Below are positions 5,871 through 9,589 of a stretch of DNA of 9,589 bases, piece by piece; positions within the stretch are counted from its first letter, which is position 1; the number at the start of each line of letters is the position of its first letter. A model generated the notes under the pieces. The model did not search any database. It was given only the letters and a program-made list of their open reading frames with translations, and was not told the origin of the DNA. Made by a program: the position numbers and the translations under genes. The DNA comes from Victivallales bacterium. Its GTDB lineage: Bacteria; Verrucomicrobiota; Lentisphaeria; Oligosphaerales; Lenti-02. The stretch lies in the NCBI GenBank assembly GCA_018648945.1, contig JABGQJ010000262.1, forward strand, positions 1 to 9,589. The letters run 5' to 3'.

Positions 5871-7478
5871 CTACTTCTTCCCGGTCAGCAGTTCGTTGCG
5901 TTCCTTCATGCTCTCGCGGATGGACTGGTCAGCTTCGAGGGACTGCTCGCAGCCGGCGGGGAAAACCCAGAGCTGGAGGTCGAGCAAGTGGGTTTCGGTG
6001 GGGGCGCTGATGGCGAAGGTGTTGGTGCCGTTGCGGATTACTCCGCGGTCGATTTCGGCGACGGTTTCGGCATCGCTCTGGCTAGGCTTGAGGGTCAGGT
6101 CCGTGCCGTTGCAGCGGACTTGGAGCTTGGCGTCTCCCGTGCTGACGAGCTTCAGGATGAAGGTCGGGGCCTCCGGGCCAGTCGCTTCGTCGCCGATCGG
6201 CAGGGGCAATTCCACGGTGCCGTCAGCGGGAATGGTGCGGGGATGCGAGGGGCAGACGAAGCTGCGCTCCAGGAACCGCCTGGCGCCGTCGCGCATCCAG
6301 AAATCGGCGTTGCCGACGCTGCGCGCGGTGGAGACGTAGACCTTGGGCAGGGCGCGCAGCTTGTCGGGATCGCCCAGCTGGTTGAAGAGCGTTTCGTCGC
6401 TCACGTCCTGGGCGTTGAAGAGGTAGATGCCGTCCACTCCGGCTTTGAGTGCCTGCATGGTGCGGGCGCGGTAGCTCTCGATGGAGTTGCGCAGGCGGCA
6501 GGCGGCCTTGTCGCGCTCGCGGGACTCGCTGAGACAGGCAAAGACCTTCTTCCCGTGGCGGCGGGCGAGTTCCACATTCGCCTCCCAGGGGCAGAGCCGG
6601 AAATAGTCGCTGACCGCGAACAGGTCCACGTAGTCGTTGGCCAGCCAGGCCTCCAGATCCAGTCCCATGGCGCGGCGGTAGCCCTCGCTGTCGGGCACGC
6701 GCACGGCGAGCAGGATGGGGCGGCCGCGGCGCACGCTGTGCTCCTCGACGGCAGCGCGCATCCGGTGCATCATGTCGGTCATCATGGCCATCTCGGCCGC
6801 CGAGGCATTGTCGCCCCAGGCCTGGGACTTGAAGTAGACATAGTGGCGGCAGAAGTCCAGTTCTATCCCGTCGAGGTCGAACTTGCGGCAGACCTCGTCG
6901 ACGAAGGCGACGGCCAGATCCCGCACCTCCTCGCGACCATAGTCCACGGCGGTCCAGGACCCGAAGGGGTTGTTGTTGCCGGGGACGCCGGGGATGCCCT
7001 CGCCCACCAGCCACTGCCGATGGCTGCGTTTGAGGGGATTGAACAGGTGGTGGGAGTACCAGGCGGCCCAGCCGTCGTGGACGTCGTTCATGCGGAAGGA
7101 GCAGAAGCACTCCATGCCGTGTTCGTGGCAGAACTCCGTCTCCATCTGCACGGGGTCCAGGCCCTGCTCCAGCAGTTCTCCGAAGCGGTTGTTGGCGAAA
7201 TTGCCGACTTCGCCTTCCCGGTTGGGCTTCGCCGTGCAGGTGAAGCGGTCGCCAATGTCGGTGGCGTAGGTGAACTGGCCGAAGCCGCTGCAGGTGGGCG
7301 TGTAGAAGACCGAATCGACCTGCGTGTTGGGCAGGCCGTTCGACCGCGCCTCCAGGAACGCCTCCTTGGTGCCTGCCTTCATCTCGTAAAGCACGTCGCA
7401 GCCATCGTTGTTGAAGATGATGCGGCGTGGTTTGGCGAGGAGTTCTTCGCGCTGCTGGCGGATATCGGCGATCTTCAT
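5871..7478 (-). CDS. Glycosyl-hydrolase-like (GHL10-type) TIM-barrel protein with C-terminal beta domain
   Basis: Protein of 535 aa that looks like a family-10-like glycosyl hydrolase (GHL10), as found in carbohydrate loci of Armatimonadota and Planctomycetes; substrate unknown. Barrel elements visible are RRIIFNNDGCDVLYE (18-32), FCHEHGMECFCSFRMNDVHD (116-135), SWTAVDYGREEVRDLAV (174-190), DLDGIELDFCRHYVYF (201-216) and GRPILLAVRVPDS (252-264). They are followed by VDLFAVSDYFRLCPWE (284-299) and AGVDGIYLFNAQD (346-358). The acidic pair E206/D208 in DGIELDF sits at the end of a strand where catalytic or sugar-binding acids are usual, so these are candidates. Residues about 415-510 form a beta-rich domain. 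There is no signal peptide and many cysteines (C27, C117, C124, C126, C210, C296 and others), consistent with a cytoplasmic protein. Start: ATG at 7478, with GGAG 7 nt upstream (7489-7486). It is the first gene of the minus-strand series, divergent from the esterase. The fold is likely and the activity unproven. Confidence 0.72.
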   Translation of the reverse strand: MKIADIRQQREELLAKPRRIIFNNDGCDVLYEMKAGTKEAFLEARSNGLPNTQVDSVFYTPTCSGFGQFTYATDIGDRFTCTAKPNREGEVGNFANNRFGELLEQGLDPVQMETEFCHEHGMECFCSFRMNDVHDGWAAWYSHHLFNPLKRSHRQWLVGEGIPGVPGNNNPFGSWTAVDYGREEVRDLAVAFVDEVCRKFDLDGIELDFCRHYVYFKSQAWGDNASAAEMAMMTDMMHRMRAAVEEHSVRRGRPILLAVRVPDSEGYRRAMGLDLEAWLANDYVDLFAVSDYFRLCPWEANVELARRHGKKVFACLSESRERDKAACRLRNSIESYRARTMQALKAGVDGIYLFNAQDVSDETLFNQLGDPDKLRALPKVYVSTARSVGNADFWMRDGARRFLERSFVCPSHPRTIPADGTVELPLPIGDEATGPEAPTFILKLVSTGDAKLQVRCNGTDLTLKPSQSDAETVAEIDRGVIRNGTNTFAISAPTETHLLDLQLWVFPAGCEQSLEADQSIRESMKERNELLTGKK

Positions 7479-7547
7479 CTGGTCTCTCCGGCTATGAGGT
7501 GAACCCAGTGGACTGCTCGATCAGGTGTGGGAGGATCCTGCGGGAAT

Positions 7548-7559
7548 TTGCCACGGCAA
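7548..7559. promoter_or_regulatory. Palindrome in the divergent intergenic region, possible operator
   Basis: TTGCC-AC-GGCAA, a perfect 5+2+5 inverted repeat, lies 70 bp from the GHL10-like start and 109 bp from the esterase start. Its position between two divergent genes of one putative pathway fits a shared repressor or activator site. No regulator gene is in the window and the repeat is short, so chance is possible. Confidence 0.3.
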
Positions 7560-7629
7560 CCGTCATCTTGCTCGCCCTGCCCGCCGTTTTCTCGCGCTTG
7601 CGCCCGGGAGTTTGTCAGCGCAGGGTAGT

Positions 7630-7652
7630 GGGGTGCCGTTACTAAACACCCC
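7630..7652 (+). promoter_or_regulatory. Inverted repeat in the esterase leader
   Basis: GGGGTG (7630-7635) and CACCCC (7647-7652) form a perfect 6-bp stem around an 11-nt loop, ending five bases before the ribosome-binding site GGGAG (7657-7661) of the esterase. The CCC of the right arm could alternatively pair with the GGG of that site. It could be a leader hairpin or an operator. A TTGTCA (7612-7617) resembles a -35 box, but no matching -10 is found at normal spacing. Confidence 0.35.
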
Positions 7653-7667
7653 AAGTGGGAGCATACC

Positions 7668-8810
7668 ATGTCCGAATCCATGATTGGTGCGTATGGGACG
7701 CCGTTCGCCGGACTCGTGGGCGAAGCTCCGGGCCGGCTGTCGTTCCGGACGGGCACGTGGGACGATCCCGAGGCGTGGCGCGCGGTAGCTCTGGAACGGC
7801 TGCTGGAGTGCTTGGCCGCACCGGCTACCGGGGGGTGTCCGCAGGCGACGGTGGAGGAGACGCTGGTCTGGGACGGACTGCATATCGAGCGGCTTTCCTG
7901 GCAGCTCCCCTACGGTCCGCCGACGCAGGCGGTCTTTCTGAAACCTGCCGCCGCCACCGGGCCGCTGCCAGGGGTCTTGGCGCTGCACGATCACGGTGGC
8001 AAGAAGTACTTCGGCAAGCGCAAGATCTCCCAGGTGGGCGAGGAGGTCCATCCGCTGATGCAGGAGCATCGCGACGGATGCTATGGGGGGATGGCATGGG
8101 CCAACGAGGTCGCCAAGCGGGGCTATGCGGTGCTTGTGCCCGATGCCTTCCCCTTTGCCAGTCGGCGCGTCTTGCTGGCGGATGTGCCCGCCGCGATTCG
8201 GCAGGGGCTGAGCGACACCGATCCCGAGGAGACCGAGAACGCGGTGGTCTACAACCGGTGGTCGGCGGAGCACGAGTCGCTGATGGCCAAGTCCCTGTTC
8301 TGTGCGGGCACCACCTGGCCCGGCGTGTTCCTGGCCGAGGATCAGCGCGCCCTGGACGTGCTCTGCGCCCGCGCCGACGTGGACGCCGCGAGGGTCGGCT
8401 GCGGCGGCCTCTCCGGCGGGGGGATGCGGACCGTGTTCCTGGGGGGAGTCGACGACCGCATCCGCTGTGCGGTGACCGTGGGTATGATGACCACCTGGCG
8501 CGACTACCTCCTGCACAAGTGCTTCACCCATACGTGGATGATCTACGTGCCCCTGCTGCCCCGCGATCTGGACTACCCGGAGATCCTCGGCCTGCGCCTG
8601 CCCAAGCCGACCCTGGTGCAGAACAACAACGAGGATCCACTCTTCACCCTCCCGGAGATGCAGCGGGCCGACACGATGCTACGCGAGATCTACGACCGCG
8701 CGGGCGCCTCCGGGAACTACCAGTGCAGCTTCTACCCAGGCCTCCACAAGTTCGATGCCGATATGCAGCAGGAAGCCTTCGCCTGGTTTGACCGGCATCT
8801 GCGCGCGTGA
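7668..8810 (+). CDS. Alpha/beta hydrolase, dienelactone-hydrolase / acetyl-xylan-esterase-like
   Basis: Serine esterase-type alpha/beta hydrolase of 380 aa, similar to the Abhydrolase_7 / dienelactone hydrolase proteins found in carbohydrate gene clusters, where they are thought to remove acyl groups. The oxyanion region is LALHDHGGKKYFG (104-116). The nucleophile elbow is G-L-S-G-G-G with S249 in VGCGGLSGGGMRT. The acid candidate is D323 in QNNNEDPLF and the base candidate is H360 in FYPGLHKFD, so a full triad can be proposed. No signal peptide or membrane helix is seen, so it probably acts in the cytoplasm. Start: ATG at 7668, with GGGAG 6 nt upstream. It is transcribed away from the two glycoside hydrolases and probably under common control with them, which suggests it acts on the same substrate. 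The substrate is not determinable from the sequence. Confidence 0.8.
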   Translation: MSESMIGAYGTPFAGLVGEAPGRLSFRTGTWDDPEAWRAVALERLLECLAAPATGGCPQATVEETLVWDGLHIERLSWQLPYGPPTQAVFLKPAAATGPLPGVLALHDHGGKKYFGKRKISQVGEEVHPLMQEHRDGCYGGMAWANEVAKRGYAVLVPDAFPFASRRVLLADVPAAIRQGLSDTDPEETENAVVYNRWSAEHESLMAKSLFCAGTTWPGVFLAEDQRALDVLCARADVDAARVGCGGLSGGGMRTVFLGGVDDRIRCAVTVGMMTTWRDYLLHKCFTHTWMIYVPLLPRDLDYPEILGLRLPKPTLVQNNNEDPLFTLPEMQRADTMLREIYDRAGASGNYQCSFYPGLHKFDADMQQEAFAWFDRHLRA

Positions 8811-8822
8811 CTGCCCCCGCCC

Positions 8823-8853
8823 CAGGCGCAGCCTTGACGGAATCCTGCGCCTG
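8823..8853 (+). terminator. 9-bp inverted repeat after the esterase, possible U-less terminator
   Basis: CAGGCGCAG (8823-8831) and CTGCGCCTG (8845-8853) are perfect complements around a 13-nt loop, starting 12 nt after the esterase stop. The bases after it are CCCTAGATTGG, with no U-tract. The loop contains the -35 box of the next gene, so it might also act as an operator for that promoter. Confidence 0.45.
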
Positions 8854-8862
8854 CCCTAGATT
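8834..8862 (+). promoter_or_regulatory. Sigma70-type promoter of the solute-binding protein gene
   Basis: TTGACG (8834-8839, five of six) and TAGATT (8857-8862, four of six) are separated by exactly 17 bp. Transcription would start near 8869, giving a leader of about 42 nt before the ATG at 8911. The spacer is occupied by the right arm of the inverted repeat 8823-8853. Confidence 0.55.
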
Positions 8863-8910
8863 GGAAGGTGGCCAGGAGGGGGCGAGACATTACTGGTTCC
8901 GGCGGCACGC

Positions 8911-9589
8911 ATGAAGTTACGACAGGCAAGATCCGCGCTGGCACTTGTGCTGGTGTTCGTGGCCATCTGCACCACGGTTGTCTTGCGCCGTCGTCCCTTG
9001 CCCTTGAGCCTGTTCCCAGAGGACGCGCCGCCTCGCACGTGGTCAGCCAAGGCGTTGGGCCGGGAACAGCGCCCTCTGCTTTTCCTCACTCGCGCTGCCT
9101 GCCCGCCCTTCTCGTGGGTTCCTCCCGGCGCCGAGAAGCCATGTGGGCTGGATGTGGACGTGGCGCGCGCTGTGGCGGCGGAACTGGGAGTGGATGTGAA
9201 GGTTGTGGCGGCTCCCCGCAAGGGGATGGAATCGCGCCTCCTGGCAGGCGAAGCTGACGTCTTGGTGGTCCCGGCCATCACGTCCGCTGCGAACCGCCGT
9301 CTCCTGGAGTTGAGCACTCCCTGCTACCGCTCCCGCGCGGTGTTGCTGCTGGCCGCTGGGGAACGCGAGCGTTTCGGCGAGGGAGTGCCTGGCGAGATCA
9401 CGTTTGCCGCTCTGGCGGGGTCGCCTTCCTTCCAGGCGTTGCGGCAGCGCGGGGGGCCCGTCCCGGTGGCCGCCCCCGGCTGGGAGGAACTGCTGTCCTG
9501 CTTGCAGGAAGGGCGTTGCGGCGCTGCGTTGGTGGATGTCCTGGCCGTTCACCATCTACTGAGCAGGACGCCTGGTCTGGATCTCGTCC
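8911..9589 (+). CDS. Family-3 extracellular solute-binding protein (amino-acid-type), C-terminus outside window
   Basis: Open from the ATG at 8911 to the window end (226 residues, no stop). The N-terminus MKLRQARSALALVLVFVAIC is a basic stretch plus a hydrophobic helix, that is, a signal peptide or membrane anchor; RRR follows at about 26-28. From about 56 the SBP_bac_3 pattern is clear: PLLFLTRAACPPFSWVPPG, then GLDVDVARAVAAELGVDVKVV, then RLLAGEADVLVVPAITSAANRRLLELSTPCYRSRAVLLL, and later GWEELLSCLQEGRCGAALVDVLAVHHLL. Such proteins capture amino acids or other small polar ligands in the periplasm for an ABC transporter, or serve as sensor domains of kinases and cyclases. An R-R anchor after the helix would fit either. 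The ribosome-binding site is weak; AGGAGG lies 31 nt upstream at 8874-8879, too far to be typical. The upstream in-frame stop is TAG at 8857. It has its own promoter, separate from the esterase. Domain call strong; role uncertain because the end is missing. Confidence 0.82.
   Translation, partial: MKLRQARSALALVLVFVAICTTVVLRRRPLPLSLFPEDAPPRTWSAKALGREQRPLLFLTRAACPPFSWVPPGAEKPCGLDVDVARAVAAELGVDVKVVAAPRKGMESRLLAGEADVLVVPAITSAANRRLLELSTPCYRSRAVLLLAAGERERFGEGVPGEITFAALAGSPSFQALRQRGGPVPVAAPGWEELLSCLQEGRCGAALVDVLAVHHLLSRTPGLDLV

Noticed and set aside
5397..7502. Very long plus-strand open frame (701 codons) opposite the two glycoside hydrolase genes
   Set aside because: It is the antisense shadow of two genes with recognisable motifs, crosses their intergenic gap and has no domain signature of its own.
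7655..8791. Second plus-strand frame overlapping the esterase
   Set aside because: Arg/Gly-rich out-of-frame reading of the esterase; the other frame carries the catalytic motifs and a good ribosome-binding site.

Overview
The window is high-GC bacterial DNA with strong G/C third-position bias, which opens long spurious frames opposite every real gene. A DUF6785/DUF6784 membrane protein beside GH-A-type glycoside hydrolases and a dienelactone-hydrolase-like esterase suggests a polysaccharide-degrading bacterium of the Planctomycetota / Armatimonadota / Hydrogenedentota / Lentisphaerota kind. That placement is inferred from gene content only; there is no marker gene to settle it.

Layout, left to right. 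Positions 1-313 hold no intact gene. They contain a short minus-strand remnant resembling the HUH region of an IS200-like transposase, a run of 9-bp tandem repeats (186-221) and a strong hairpin (141-171). ribBA (minus, 314-1501) encodes the bifunctional first enzyme of riboflavin synthesis. It is preceded by a clear FMN riboswitch (1596-1712) and its own sigma70-like promoter, so it forms a separate, flavin-controlled unit. A three-gene minus-strand series follows: a GHL10-type glycosidase-like TIM-barrel protein (5871-7478), a GH50/GH42-like clan GH-A glycoside hydrolase (3956-5833) and a DUF6785/6784 polytopic membrane protein (1795-3825). Divergently, across a 189-bp intergenic region with two inverted repeats, lies an alpha/beta-hydrolase esterase (7668-8810, plus). 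At the right edge a gene with its own good promoter begins (8911 to the window end, plus). It encodes a family-3 extracellular solute-binding protein and is cut by the window.

How it fits together (inference): the five central and right-hand genes look like part of a carbohydrate catabolic locus. A DUF6785-type permease may import a glycan or glycoside, two hydrolases that lack recognisable signal peptides may cleave it inside the cell, and the esterase may remove acyl groups. Flavin biosynthesis is an unrelated neighbour. Three gene ends are followed by strong GC-rich hairpins without a U-tract, and two of these overlap the -35 region of the next gene. I see no tRNA, rRNA, CRISPR array or intact mobile element, and no clearly novel multi-gene defence or mobile system.
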